From assembly GCA_030490835.1 (NCBI GenBank), contig CM059971.1, forward strand, positions 71,566,224 through 71,630,223: a stretch of 64,000 bases of DNA. Reading direction: 5' to 3'. The position numbers and the translations under genes are program-made. Source of the stretch: Annona cherimola. Lineage: Eukaryota > Streptophyta > Magnoliopsida > Magnoliales > Annonaceae. Positions 23,273 to 34,880 of this stretch are shown one piece after another (position 1 is the first letter of the stretch; every line of letters starts with the position of its first letter). The notes beneath the pieces are model-generated. The model was not told the origin of the DNA, did no database searches, and saw nothing but the letters and a program-made list of their open reading frames with translations.

Positions 23273-24900
23273 TTAGTATGAACCAGAGGAAAGGTCTCTG
23301 ATCTCCTCAAATTCCACATTTCGTGGAGTTGTGCTCCCACAATTTTCGCCATTCTCAATGAACTGAGCTGTTGCGGTTTCAATGATCCTAGTATTATGAG
23401 ATGGACTGTAAAATCTATACCCTTTAGACCATTCTGGATACCCAATAAAGAAACAACTAATAATCCTTGGGTCCAATTTCTTTTCTTGTGGGTTGAGTAT
23501 CCTTGCTTCTACTTGACAACCCCAAATATGCATATGCTTCAAACTAGGTTTCCTGCTTGACCATAACTCAAATGGAGTTTTAGGAACAGTTTTACTGGAA
23601 ACTCTATTGAGGATATACATATCAATTTTCGAGGCTTCACTCCACAAGAATAAAGGTAAGGATGAGTTGCTAATCATACTTCTCACAATATCCATGAGAG
23701 TACGATTCCTCCTTTCAGCAACGCCATTTTGTTGGGGAGTTCCAGGCATCGTATATTGAGGTTCAATACCATTCTCTTCTAGAAATTTAGCAAATAGACC
23801 AAGGATTCGACCTAATTGACTGTGTTTACCATAATATTCATCGCCCCTGTCAGATCTCACAACTTTAATTTTTCTATCCAATTTCTTTTCTACTAACTCT
23901 TTGAATATTTTAAAAGTGTTCAAAGAATTAGACTTTTCATGTAATAGGAAAATAAAACCATAACTTGAGAAATCATCAATAAACGTGATAGAATACTTTT
24001 CACCTCCAATACAGATGAAAATGGACCACAAATATCGGTGTGGATCAATTCTAAAAGTCCATTGCTTCTTGTGGCACTCTTTTTCTGAGTTTTGGTTTGT
24101 TTTCCTTTAATACAATCGATACATATGCTAAAATCGATAAAATCTAGAGTTGGTAATACCCCATCTTTTACTAATCTTAGCATCATTTCTTTCGATATGT
24201 GACCCAATCTTTTATGCCACAACATGGAGGAATTTTCATCAATCATACCACGTTTAGTACCAGCACATACATTTAAGGTAGATGAATAACTAATAAATGA
24301 ACAATTAGCACTTATTTGATATAAACCATTAAACAATGTTCCAATTTCAACTAAAATAGAATCTTTAAATAAAGAAAATTTTGATTTTGCAAAACTAAAA
24401 GAATAACCCATTACATCAAGTTTCGGCAAAGAAATTAGATTTCTAGAAATGGATGAAATATAAAAAATATCATGCAGTTCTAAAAAATGTCTTGTGTCAA
24501 GGCGAAGCCTGTAATTTCCTTCTGGTTTGACTTTGGACTTGGTCAGATTGCCCATTAAGATTGATGACTCATGCGGTTTTGGGTTGCGGGTTGAATGAAA
24601 TGCCTGCAAAGAATTCGAAACATGGATAGCAGCACCAGAGTCAATACACCATAAATTAGAGGATACATTTATGAAATTTGTTTCAAGGCAAACATGTACA
24701 TAATTGTTATCTTTCTTTTTGAACCAACTTTTTCGCTTGAGACAATTTTTCTTAAAATGTCCTTTCTTTTTACAGAAATGACACCTTTCAGCGGACTTTT
24801 TCGATCCATTCTCTAAGCCTTTCTTTAATGGAAATTTATTCTTCTCTTTTCCTTTCTTTGACTTGTACTGCTTAGGAATCGATGTGAAATTGATAGTCAT
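23273..24900 (-). pseudogene. Copia gag zinc knuckle, protease and integrase (frameshifted)
   Basis: Frame 24900-23920 has the CCHC knuckle CHFCKKKGHFKKNC, the aspartic protease site WCIDSGAAIHVSNS, and the integrase zinc region WHKRLGHIS...CIDCIKGKQ followed by HTDICGPF (first catalytic Asp). Frame 24031-23273 continues with FIDDFS, VRSDRGDEYYG (second Asp) and PQQNGVAERRNRTL (catalytic Glu), then the copia GKE-like segment WGCQVEARILNPQEKKLDPR. A shift near 23950-24030 separates the first Asp from the rest, so no single intact integrase is encoded. Confidence 0.92.
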
Positions 24901-25513
24901 TGATCAATCTTGCTTTAATCTCTCTTCCTCTTGTACACACACGGATATTAATTCATTTAAAGTTCATTTTTACTTTTGTGTGTTATAGGAGATTTTGAAT
25001 TGTGAAAACTGAGATGGAAGAGAGTTTAAGACAAATATGACTAAGAAAGAGTTAAGAGATTTTCATCCTCAGTTCATTAAGTTTTCCAGCTATATTTGAC
25101 ATTTTCATTATGTGCTTTCGCACTCCACAAATGCCATCATATTTCATTGAAGTCAATTTGTTAGTGAGCATTCCAGCTAATGCTTTATCTAACTCACTAA
25201 ATTTGTCCTTAATTGCGTCAAGATAAGTTTTGACATTTTCATCTTCAGGGTCAGAAATAGTGCCCCTGATGTTCCTTTATATTGTACTCTTTATAATCAT
25301 AAGAGATAATCTGTTGGAACGCTCCCATTTATCAAATTGAAATTTCTGACTATCAGTACTTTTAGACGTTAAGTCACTAGGTTTTGCAACCTGAAGGGCT
25401 AAATCTAGGTTTAAACATCCTAAAGTAATAAGTAATTGCTCATGCCAATCAGAAAAATTTGATCCATTCAGTGCCGGGATATTAAATAGATGAGATTGAG
25501 GAACAGGAGCCAT
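24901..25513 (-). pseudogene. Copia gag N-terminal region
   Basis: Starts at Met 25513 with LFNIPALNGSNFSDWHEQL, a typical copia Gag opening with conserved Trp; open to 25277, then continues in another frame as DPEDENVKTYLDAIKDKF and MSNIAGKLNELRM to about 25060 before stops. Gag forms the particle that packages the RNA. Two or more frame breaks are present. Confidence 0.8.
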
Positions 25514-25519
25514 AGCTGT

Positions 25520-27834
25520 AACAGAAAATGATTAAGCTCACGTCACCATTTATGATTGAGATAAATTATTATGTAACAATTCCATTGACAATAATTAATC
25601 ATAGATAAATTTTAAAAAATTAATCACACAAGCAATAATGCATGATTATATTCAATAATGTTATGATAAATAATAATATTCAATAATTAATTATGAATAC
25701 ACAAAGTCAAGAAATTTCCACATTCGGGCAGAAAATTTCTCGCGTTTATGCAGTTCTAGTTAATTATTGATAAATATTAAATTATAGCTACCTTCGCGCA
25801 GAACTATAATATAATATTCTTTAATAATGCAATTTTTATGATGAGAGGAAAAATCATGTTATTCCCTTTTTGTATAATAAATTTGATTAACTAAACATTT
25901 TAGACCTTTCAGGGCAACAAAAGACATAAAGATGAACAATATTTATTAAACATAAATTACATAATAACAATGAATTGCAATTTCCATTATGAGAAAAAAT
26001 AAACAATAATATTTTCTCTCCATTATTTAATAATTTTGAAAATTTATTTTGGACCCTTTGGGGCAACTAGAAATACACAATCAAAATTATTAATATAAAT
26101 TATAGAGTATAATATATATGAATAATTCAATAATAATAATTATTAAATTCATTATGTGCGATTAAATTCCTTATTATTTCTTTTGGTTAGCCAGGTAAGT
26201 GAGGTGGGGCGTGGGAGGCTCCTCCTGCATAGCAGAGACCTAATTAAATAACCACGTGATCCTCTTTAATACCTCTTACCTAGACACCAACCTCTAGTCA
26301 TACCATAAAATATAATTTCACCATAAAATTTAATAATCATAACTTATATAATTATTCATATATATTGCATGCTTAAAATTAAATAGAAAGCAATAAATCA
26401 TAAATAAATTGCTAATTAGACATTTATAAACTAATCACATGAATTAATTGCACATATAATTCAAAAATTTGTATGTATTTCATAAATATCCAAAAAGTCA
26501 GATTTATTGACCTATTTAGCTTAATCAGACCCTTCCATTAGATCCAGAATGTCCAAAAACATAGAAAACTACTATTAGATCGTTCAATTTGGATAAGATG
26601 ATAAAAATTATATTAATTTATAATTGGACGGTTCATAATGGGCCATGTGTCCTTTCCGGGCTGCTGGGTTTGAGCCAGTGGGCTGCCCATATGGGCCTGA
26701 GATGTTGGCCCATCTAGATGCAAAAAGCTTGCTAGAACTGGGCTTCTTGAAAATGGGCCTACCACATGGGCCTATAAGGTTGGCTCAAGCCCAGGCGCAA
26801 AAAAAGGGGTCGAAAATGGGCTTACCTAAACTAGGCCAACTCATGGGCTTATTGGGCGAGCTTGAGAATGCCCAAGCCCAGTTTATAAGAAAAGAACCAG
26901 TTTGAAAAAAAATAGCCAGGGGTTTGCTGTAAAATTTAATATCAAGGGTTTATTTGAAAATTTTTGTTCAAGGGGGTTTTTGTGAAAAATCATCCTCTTC
27001 TCCCCTAGCCCTTGCTGAACCCTAATCGCTGCCGCCCCCACCCTACTGCCCTTCCATGTGCCGCCACCCCGGCTACCGCACCGCCGACGCCCGACGTTGC
27101 CGCACACAGACCGCCTCCCGCTGTTGCCGCTGCCGGAGGAGACAAAGGAGAAGAACTGGTCCGTTTTGCGAGAGGCACAATGCGCAGCTCCGCCGTCGAT
27201 CGTAGTTCCGCCGATCGCCGCCGTCCGTTACTGAAGCCCCATCCAGCACCGGCAGGTCGTAGCAGCATCCGCAAGTCCAGCCGCAGATACCTCGTCGGCG
27301 TCGTCTCTCCTAAATCCTGCATGCCGCTGATCCTCTTCTTTGTTTCCGTCAACATCAGCAATTTTCCAGTGCTGTTTCCTGTGTGCAGCTTCCGATGATG
27401 GCAGAGTAGAGACTTCCTGCGCTGTTTGCGTGGGTTTCAGTAGTGGCGTGCGTAGATTTTTTTAATTTTTAATTAATGCTGAATCCATCAAAGCATCATT
27501 CGGCTAATTCTTAACGACATGTTTTGTGTCTTTAATTAAACCAAAATTAAATTCACAATACGCAAAATTTAATATGGGTTTTTTTTATGAGCATGCCGTC
27601 AATTGCATATAGCTTATCAAAATAATATTATATGACAAATCCAATTGTAATTATGACAGCATGTATGCATATCCGAAGAAAAATAAATAATCCATTCACA
27701 ATGCATCCATATATATCTTAGATTAATGCATCCAAATAATAATAATCAATAATGAATATTTTAGTACAATAATGAATATTTTAAGCATCATTAAATATTA
27801 TGGGTGGAATCTATTATACCTAAAATCGAAACGT
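25520..27834 (-). other. Long 5' leader of the copia element
   Basis: The 2.3 kb between the PBS and gag carries no retroviral gene. Repeated AT-rich words with 'tcgggcagaaaatttctcgcg', 'ttcgcgcagaac' and 'gggcaac' modules occupy 25550-26160. A GGGCC-rich stretch (26640-26880) and the GC-rich island 27000-27420 sit nearer the PBS. Long leaders are seen in some copia lineages, but the GC island is unusual for one. Confidence 0.6.
27000..27420. other. GC-rich island inside the copia leader, possible captured gene piece
   Basis: About 420 bp of sharply higher GC than its surroundings. Both strands are open: plus 27012-27398 (Pro/Ala-rich, then RSSADRRRPLLK, SCMPLILFFVSVNIS) and minus 27361-27005 (Ala/Gly-rich). 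The plus strand begins like a plant transcript leader (AACCCTAATCGCTGCCGCC). No domain is recognised. Either it is a host fragment acquired by the element or ordinary biased leader sequence; coding status is unproven. Confidence 0.35.
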
Positions 27835-27848
27835 GAGTTCTGATACCA
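27835..27848 (-). other. Primer-binding site of the minus-strand copia element
   Basis: TGGTATCAGAACTC on the minus strand, two bases inside the right LTR. It matches the 3' end complement of initiator methionine tRNA, the usual primer for copia reverse transcription. Confidence 0.9.
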
Positions 27849-27850
27849 CA

Positions 27851-28172
27851 TGTTGGAAGTCATGTGATGTGGAAGCGTACTTGAATCAATGTGTGTAGAT
27901 TCCACTTGTAGACCGAGTAGAGTATGAGGTCTTCTCCCTCAACACTTCTCCCTGTGATACTAGCGGTAGATGGGAGACCACTTTTGATGTGCACGTGTGA
28001 GAGAAGGACCCAAACTCCTCTATATATAGAGCCCTTCCCATCATGACTCTTAGTAGAAGTATAGTTCCACCTGGACTCGGATTCCGTACGTATCTCAGAT
28101 ACGTTGGGCTATCTTTAAATCCAAAGACTTCTTATTTAATTAGGACACCTTTATAGGAGTTTAATTCTAACA
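27851..28172 (-). repeat. 5' LTR of the minus-strand copia element
   Basis: 322 bp, same ends as 20709-21030, adjacent to the primer-binding site. It would hold the element's promoter and carries the same CTCTATATATAGAG box. Confidence 0.93.
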
Positions 28173-28657
28173 CACACTTGTACAAAAGGATAGATGTATA
28201 GAGAATAACGTAACAAAATGCTACTTTTTTATGTTAGTTGCTACTCATTTCCCCTATTGTAATTTAATATGCATTCTTTTATCTAAGATCAACAAAGCTG
28301 TTACTTGCTTGGCATTTAGCATAGATGAAATTTCTTTATTATTTGGCTTAGAGGTGGTATAGTTCAAGTTTAGAATGCTAAGTCCTCTCACGTTGAATGT
28401 ATTTTTAGACATGGAAAAGATAGGTCCAAGCCTACACATAAATGTTGAAAGCAAATGTTGTTGCTCTTGCTGGGGTTTTAATTTGCAGAACTAAACCATG
28501 CATATTGTCAGCAACCTCTAGGAAGGCTAGGACACTAACATATTTCATGTGTTCTCATTTTCAAGCTAAGTATGATACTATAGTCCTTGATTTTAACTAG
28601 ATATGTAAGATGTCTTAAAATTTTCTTTTTTAATAAATGTCTTCATGTTGTTATGTA

Positions 28658-28905
28658 GGTCCCATCACAAATATCCTTGTAGTAAGAAAGCCATTACTAT
28701 TGAGCCTACAAGAATCCATAAATATAGAAGTCTCTGTATGTAGGAGACACCTATCATTGTTACTGCCACCTCCTCTAGATAAATATGGTGATTCAATGGA
28801 TAAAATTTTCAAGACCAAGGCTATTATGGATCTTCAGGCTCTAGATGATGAATTTTTGGATGGTCATTACATCGGTTCCAGTGTGTTGTTGACTCAAAGT
28901 AACTA
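28658..28905 (+). pseudogene. Orphan exon-like segment of unknown function
   Basis: After an acceptor-like TTATGTAG at 28657 an 82-codon frame is open to a TAG ending at 28905, encoding a normal-looking globular composition (NILVVRKPLLLSLQESINIE; PPPLDKYGDSMDKIF; IMDLQALDDEFLDGHYIGS). Upstream sequence is intron-like. I do not recognise the family. No neighbouring exon was found, and the TAG is followed by TTTCAG/GTTG, so it could be a last exon or a stranded pseudogene piece. Confidence 0.35.
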
Positions 28906-29118
28906 GTTTCAGGTTGTCCATTCCTACTTGTCATCTTTTTTGGATCTCTGCTAGTTTTTGCTTACTTGATGTATATGTGTGTGTTCCCCCCATTCATTTC
29001 TCTAGCTCTTGGCAGTTGAAACATTTGAAATTTGAGATTAAAGTGATAGCCATAACATATCTTGCCATGATTTGTTAAAAGGAATTACTATGAGGCTCGA
29101 GTAGTAAATTCCCATCAA

Positions 29119-29398
29119 GGGTGTGTTTGACAATTAATAAAAAATGTCAAGTTAAAACTTTTCAATCTAAAACTTTTCACTCTCCATAACTATCATACTT
29201 TTTAATTATTTTTTCACATTTTTCTATACAACTACCCTACTTTTCAGTCATTTCTACACAACTATTCACACAACTAACTTACTATTTTAAATTTATTCTC
29301 TTTACTACTTATCATTACCCTTATCATATCACATCATTTGACAACTTTTACTCTCCAAAACTTTTCATCAAAAGTTTTATTCATTCCCAAACACACCC
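29119..29398 (-). mobile_element. Tourist-like MITE, complete inverted copy (280 bp)
   Basis: Ends GGGTGTGTTTG and CAAACACACCC are perfect 11-bp inverted repeats. The right flank is TAA and the left flank CAA, one base from the expected TAA duplication. Internal blocks match 15171-15451 in reverse complement. Confidence 0.85.
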
Positions 29399-29404
29399 TA
29401 AGTA

Positions 29405-29560
29405 TCACTTTAATATGCCACAACGGTTTGTCATCATGGTAAAATCTGTTGCCCCTCAATGGGAGGATCACTGGTTCAAACCTCTCCATGTTGTGAAACA
29501 ATAGTCTTCCAGAGTTGTGGGGATTTCACAATTTACCCAATATGAGGATTTTATACAAAT
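29405..29560 (+). mobile_element. Probable SINE fragment
   Basis: Plus strand: ACTGGTTCAAACCTC (29473) is a good B box, preceded by an A-box-like 'ggtttgtcatcatggta' (29425). It lies directly beside the MITE. No tail or duplication identified. Confidence 0.45.
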
Positions 29561-29729
29561 TTTCCCTAGTATAGGAAGTTATAGGAAAAATTCTCGCCAT
29601 GCTGTGTACTTGATATGTACTATTAATTGCCTTGTCATATAAATCTCAATCAAAATATCACTTTAATATAAAGACTCATATAACACCGTTTTAGGAACTT
29701 AGAAGCTAAGTAACATCTTGTTAATCTTC

Positions 29730-29985
29730 TTTTTGATTAGGTAAATAATATTATATCCCATTTAAAATTATAATTGAGCTCAAGAATCCTGCATGGGAGA
29801 TAATAAGATGCTCCTACCATTCATAAGGGAGACAACAAGCTTGCATCTATCCTCATAGGGAACAATAAGCCCCCATCTTATATACATGGGAAAACTCCCA
29901 CCCTTTCGTAGTCAGAAGAAGTAAAACTCACAACCTCTGCCCATTAGGCAACGCCGTGATCAATCGGAATAACCTCGATTGGCAG
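29730..29985 (-). mobile_element. Probable SINE fragment
   Basis: Minus strand carries 'gggcagaggttgtgagttttac' (B-box-like) and a body of 'gggggcttattgttccc', 'caagcttgttgtctccc' and 'ggagcatcttattatctcccatgc', parallel to the body of 16660-16930; it ends toward a T-rich tail near 29730. Degraded. Confidence 0.5.
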
Positions 29986-29999
29986 CATCCTGTCAAACT

Positions 30000-30368
30000 T
30001 GAATATATGATCGTGAGGTAAGACACGTATCAAGAAAAATTCCTTGGCTTGCACAAAGACAAGACGAAATAGTAGGAGGTGCATGTCACCATAGCTAATT
30101 AACAATGGGAGGCAAAGATGCAAATATGAATAATAAGAGGAGATGAGAGTAAAGTGAAGGTAGATAAAGGAATTTCATATGGAAAAAGAATTCTCTAATT
30201 TGAATAAAATGAATACAAAAGTATCATCATATGATAGTTAAGGATGTGGCCAATGTCTTAGAAGTAAGAGAGAGATGGGATGAAAGATAAAGCCGGAGAG
30301 GATTAGCCTCATTTAACTAGAGCAGGAAAGAGAGACCAGACCTCCTTAAGGTTGTTATGTGTTATTTA
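30000..30368. other. Intergenic DNA, nothing supported
   Basis: Purine-rich (30090-30330) with no open frame, terminal repeats or RNA gene that I can support. Confidence 0.4.
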
Positions 30369-30371
30369 TAT

Positions 30372-30647
30372 AAGGTAATGATTTAATATATACATATGCA
30401 TTAAAATCTCGACGTACATATGTATTTTAGCCTTTTTTAGTTTTTTAGTTTTGTTTTTATGTAACCTCATCGACTGCAGGCTACATCTATTTGATTAATG
30501 TACAAAATTTTATTATTTTTTAATTGTTTATATATATTTTTATTACATGTGGGCTTGCATAAAATGAAAAGAAAATTAATATAAAAGGGCTTAAATTACC
30601 TATATGTATTGAGGTTTTAATACATATGTATATATTGAATCATCGTC
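30372..30647. mobile_element. Fold-back MITE, about 45-bp arms
   Basis: Left arm GATTTAATATATACATATGC with TTAAAATCTCGACG, and right arm CAATACATATGTATATATTGAATC type sequence reversed (GATTCAATATATACATATG, TTAAAACCTCAATAC), pair over about 45 bp. The interior includes 'atgtgggcttgcataaaatgaaaag', related to the arms of 47247-47589. Non-coding. Confidence 0.7.
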
Positions 30648-30649
30648 AT

Positions 30650-31497
30650 CATCATCCATTTACATGTCATTTGTGAGGTGATGACTTGATGTTCAAAGTA
30701 ACCTCTTTGTGATTTACCAAAAAAAAGTAACCTCTGGGTGCTAGAATATTTATGCACGTCAAATTGCGTTAGGCGACAATTACACAACTTATTTTTGTGT
30801 TGGAAATACATTCGTACATCTTAACGTTCCTCATCCCACATGATTTAGGACTTTGTATGAGTTCTTTCTTTTGAGTTATAAATGAAGATTTGCTCTCAAG
30901 TGATGGATGTTATTTTTTAAAAGCTTTTTTTGTATATTTTTTGCGAGGTTTGGTTTTTGTGAGGGTTATTTGTGGGGTGTATTGGGCTTAAAGTTTTTTT
31001 GAGAGTTTTAAATTTTTTATATTATTTTTTCTGATAGTGGATTTTTCTCCTCATTCGCCCATGGTTTTTTTCTTTACATTGAAGAATTTTTCATATAAAT
31101 TTGTATTTAATTTATTTTTATTTCTTTTATTTTTTTTATACTACTTTGTTGTTTGTAAGATTATTTCGTAACATCTTTTATACTTAGATTGGTGCAATCT
31201 CCTTAACTGCAAGATTCATTAAATATCTTCTAATAGGATTGAGTGTAATCATGTATTAAGTAATTTTGTTAATGAGATAGGGTTTATTGACATGGTCATT
31301 GACGTAGCTTGCTCTTTATAAGCAGTTGTGCCATAAAGGAGGTTGAATCTGATAAGTCATGGAATGCAGAGTTAGCAAAGAGATATCATGTGGCCTATTT
31401 CTCAAGCATGCCGTGAATTTCCATGTTGAGTAGATGGTAGTTTGATGTGATTACAATTCAACTTTCTTACTTTTAGCATGATGTCATCAAGTCTATG
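30650..31497. other. AT-rich intergenic DNA, nothing supported
   Basis: T-rich stretches with no open frame of note and no recognisable repeat end. Confidence 0.4.
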
Positions 31498-31781
31498 TGC
31501 CTGGGCAAGGTAATAATAATGCTATTGTCTATTATCATCTTGAGCGACAAGAATGGCAGTTTATCTTGATTGTGTCAACGATATTATTTTTCAAATATTT
31601 CTGTTGTCACCATTACTATTCAAATATTTATTGTACCATCAACATGCATAACACTAGGGTTTCTATTGTAACTAGCATTCTGTGCTTGTCTATATAATGA
31701 TGACTTCATGTGGCATAAATTGCATTGGGGAAATAAAATACCTTTTTGCTATTCTTTTTGATGTGCATTAATTTTTTCTTT
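31498..31781 (+). repeat. 5' LTR of the plus-strand copia element
   Basis: Aligns with 37785-38033 over blocks CAGTTTATCTTGATTGTGTC, 'ctagcattctgtgcttgtctatataatga' and TTGCATTGGG. The start TGCCTGGGCAAGG is a best guess; the sequence upstream of the true start may resemble it by chance. Confidence 0.75.
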
Positions 31782-31828
31782 GTGGTATCAAAGCCATAAT
31801 AAGGGCACACCTACCTCTCATGATAAAA

Positions 31829-32460
31829 ATGGTAGCCCCCAAAGATTCGTTCCCCTAAGCCATTAGTATGAGTAATTTTATGACTTCGAAGCTCACAGAC
31901 ACTACTTTTCTATTGCGGAAAACACAAGTCATGCCACTGGTGAAAAGCTATGACTTATTTGGCTTCTTGAATGGTGACATAAAAGCATCACCATAACTTG
32001 TTCCTGGTTTAGATGCTGTACAAATTCCAAACCCCGACTGTGCCACCTGGGTTCGCACGAATAGGCTAGTAAAATCTTAGATTTTTGTTACTTTATCTGA
32101 GGATGTGCTTGGCTATGCTGTAAGCTTAAAAATAGCAGCCGAAGTATGGAAGACACTTAAAGACCACTTTGCACAAAGTTCAGTAGCAAGAGAATTTGAT
32201 CTTTTAACACAACTTCAATAGATTGAAAAAGGAAATAAACCACCGTTGATTTATTTTGAGGGAATTCAAATCCATGTGTAGCCAACTTAACTCAATTGGG
32301 AAGCCTCTTTCTGATTTCACGAAGATTTTTTGACTCTTGGAAGGTCTCAGAGATAATTATGAGGCTTTCAAAACTACGATGATGCGACCTCCTCTACCCT
32401 CGTATGCTAAACTCGTTCTACAACTACAAATTATGAAATTCGTATGAAGAAAGAATGTCA
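31829..32460 (+). pseudogene. Copia gag, 5' part (interrupted)
   Basis: Translation in shifting frames gives SKLTDTTFLLRKTQVMPLVKS, FLNGDIKASP, LSEDVLGYAVSLKIAAEVWKTL and DHFAQSSVAREFDLLTQLQ, the standard copia Gag pattern. It stops at 32460 where the solo LTR begins. At least four in-frame stops precede that. Confidence 0.75.
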
Positions 32461-32466
32461 AGTAAT

Positions 32467-34095
32467 TGTGAGGACTAGGTATTTTATTTTATTTTGATCA
32501 TGACTCTTCTCTATTTATGAGGTAATTTAGGAACATGCTACTAGGAATTTATGATGTTAATGGATACATAACATATATGGACATGACATCTAGGGGACGT
32601 ATAGTGCATATATGCATGTATTATGATCTTAGCATATTGAGTATAAATTTAAAGGTGTATGATTAACGTGCTATTGTTGAGCACTATGACTATTTTCCAC
32701 CTTGCAGAGTAGGTACGGGGAGCCCGCGCGTTAGGGCTTCATTTTCATTTTTGCACCTGATTATTTTTCCCTCTTCTTCTCTTCCCGTTCTTTGCTTCTT
32801 CTCTTCTTTCCCTTCTATTCAGTTCGATCTAGCCGTAGATCTCTTCAAGAAAACTCTACCGACTGTCTTGAAGATCATTGATTCCACTCAAGGAAGCTTT
32901 GAATCTTTGCAATTCAATTCTAGGGTTGCTGTTTTTGGGAGAAATCACGATCAATGTAAGTAGATGTCGCCCTTTCTTGATTTAGTGATAAAATTTTAGG
33001 TTAAACATGATATAAGACTGGTGAGAGTGTGTAGCGCCTAACAACTTCATGGTATGGGGCGTAGGGTTCGTAACAGTTAGGGTACGCAGGGTTCATGGAA
33101 AATTTGCTATGAATGTGCGATTTCTATGAAGTAAAGGACTCGTTAGTAGTTTTTATATTGTTAAAATATAACGTTAATCGATCCGACTCAATCGAGGGTA
33201 TGAATTGAAGGTTTCCTTATTTTGCACTTATCATGTGTTTGGTAAAATGCTTGTGTAACAGTTTTATATGTTGAATTTAAAGTAAATCTTGTTGATGTTG
33301 TATGTGTGGTTTGTGATATTTATCTTTGTCTGTTATGTATGATGTGTTATTTAAAGTGGTTGGTTGTAAAAGAATTATCCATGAGCCCTGATTGACATGA
33401 GGAGAGAGTTGTTCATAGCCTTTGATAGACATGAGTAGAGGATTGTTCGTGTCCTTTTATTTATACGTGGTTATATGAATACGATCTTGAGAGTGGGTAT
33501 TGGACCCATGTGTCTTATCTTGATCACAATATGTGCATCCAGAATTATTTATTTCCACTTTGTGCTAACCACTATCTACTTACTGAGTCTATTCAGACTC
33601 ATATGGTTTGTTATTTTGCCTTTAGATCACAGGCCATGTGGGGAACCTCAAGATGAGACAAGTTGAAGATCAAATCTTGGAGACCATTAGCACAATATCT
33701 TTAATTGCAGTTATTTTAAAATTTGTGCTTTTTTGATATTCGTATATGTGGACAATTACTGAGTCAGATTCACTTTGACAAACATATTATATTTGGTATT
33801 TTGAATTGGATTATAATCTTTATGGATGCATATATGTATAATCATTTAGTTTGCTTATTGTGTAAGGATAACATTCAAGGATTTCCCTTCTATATGAATG
33901 TCCTTATTATATGAAGATGCAAGTGTATAAATATAGGATTGAATGTTACATTTTGAAATGAAATTGAAATGTTATGAATATCAGGTCGTGTATTCCATAC
34001 CACCCCTTGTATATTATGAGGTACAGTTGAATTTTTCTTAGGTTGTATAGTACCTTTGACTAATTATTGAGTATATCTAGAAATGGGGCGTTACA
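32467..34095 (+). mobile_element. Solo LTR of a Ty3/gypsy-type element, 1.63 kb
   Basis: Starts TGTGAGGACTAGG and ends ATGGGGCGTTACA, with a perfect 5-bp target duplication GTAAT at 32462-32466 and 34096-34100. Removing it rejoins the copia gag (RMKKECQ to the Gly/Phe-rich tail). A CTACTTACTGAG...GACTCATA block at 33573 and the GGGGCGTTACA end are shared with the LTRs at 57053-61055 and about 42770-45970. Internal sequence and the second LTR are absent, as expected after LTR-LTR recombination. A C/T-rich leader-like patch (32750-32950) ends in a donor-like ATGTAAGTAG. Confidence 0.88.
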
Positions 34096-34100
34096 GTAAT

Positions 34101-34880
34101 GCTCAATCCAAATCAACATATGGCTTATATAACACAATGTGGTGGTTTCAGTGGCAACAAGGGCTCTTTTCGAGGCCACAATAAAGGTTGTGGTTTCAAT
34201 TCTTGAGGAAGAGGTTTTCCACAGACCGGTCGGTGCACTCAATCTAATTTTCCTAGTGGTCCTGCTTCATCCACACATGATAATAATACACATGGTAGTA
34301 ATGTTGCTACAATTTCTTCAAATCAACAAGCCTCAAACATGATTTGTATTTGTCAAATTTGTAAACACAAAGGGCATGATGCGTTAAAATGTTAGCATCA
34401 TTTTGACAATAGCTACCAAGCTAATGATATCCCTCAAGGGCTAGTTGCCTTGCACTTAGAGGACATTACTCCTGAAGATTGGCTTCGTGACATAGGTGCT
34501 ATGACACACAACTCCAGATGTAGATAAACTTATTACTTCTCGCCCATATGAAGGCACTGATAAGGTTATGGTTAGTAATGGGCATTCTTTGTAAATCTCT
34601 CATATTTGTACTAGTTTTATTGAAATGGCAAGGAACCAAATTTCCTTAGAAGATGTGTTGGTAGTTCCAGGATTTAAGAAGAGTCTTTTGTTCGTTTCAA
34701 AGCTTATACATGATTATCCATGTGGCTTTATTTTTAATCACTCTGGTTTCTTGATAAAGGACTCCACACATCTGACGATACTCAGAGGATCACTTAAGAA
34801 AGGATTAAACAATCTGTCATCCATATCTCTGAAAGCTTTCTTCTCTGTTCGAAATAAGAGTGTTGATGAAGAAGTATGAC
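34101..34880 (+). pseudogene. Copia gag 3' part, zinc knuckle and protease remnant
   Basis: CICQICKHKGHDALKC (34350) is the CCHC knuckle. The protease site has decayed from the D-[ST]-G form to WLRDIGAMTHNSR (34482). The frame 34625-34879 encodes ISLEDVLVVPGFKKSLLFVSKL, the usual segment before integrase. Multiple stops. Confidence 0.8.

Larger units (their letters stand above)
20709..28172 (-). mobile_element. Ty1/copia LTR retrotransposon, decayed, 7.46 kb
   Basis: Two 322-bp LTRs (20709-21030 and 27851-28172) with TG...CA ends enclose the element. A primer-binding site complementary to initiator tRNA-Met (TGGTATCAGAACTC, minus, 27848-27835) adjoins the right LTR, and a polypurine tract CCAAGTGGGAGAA (minus, about 21043-21031) adjoins the left LTR, so transcription ran right to left. 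Gene order is gag, protease, integrase, RT, RNase H, which defines Ty1/copia. By eye the LTRs differ at about 20 sites (roughly 6-7%). Flanks CATAC (20704-20708) and CACAC (28173-28177) are a 4-of-5 match to a target duplication. Frames are broken, so it is non-autonomous now. Confidence 0.93.
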
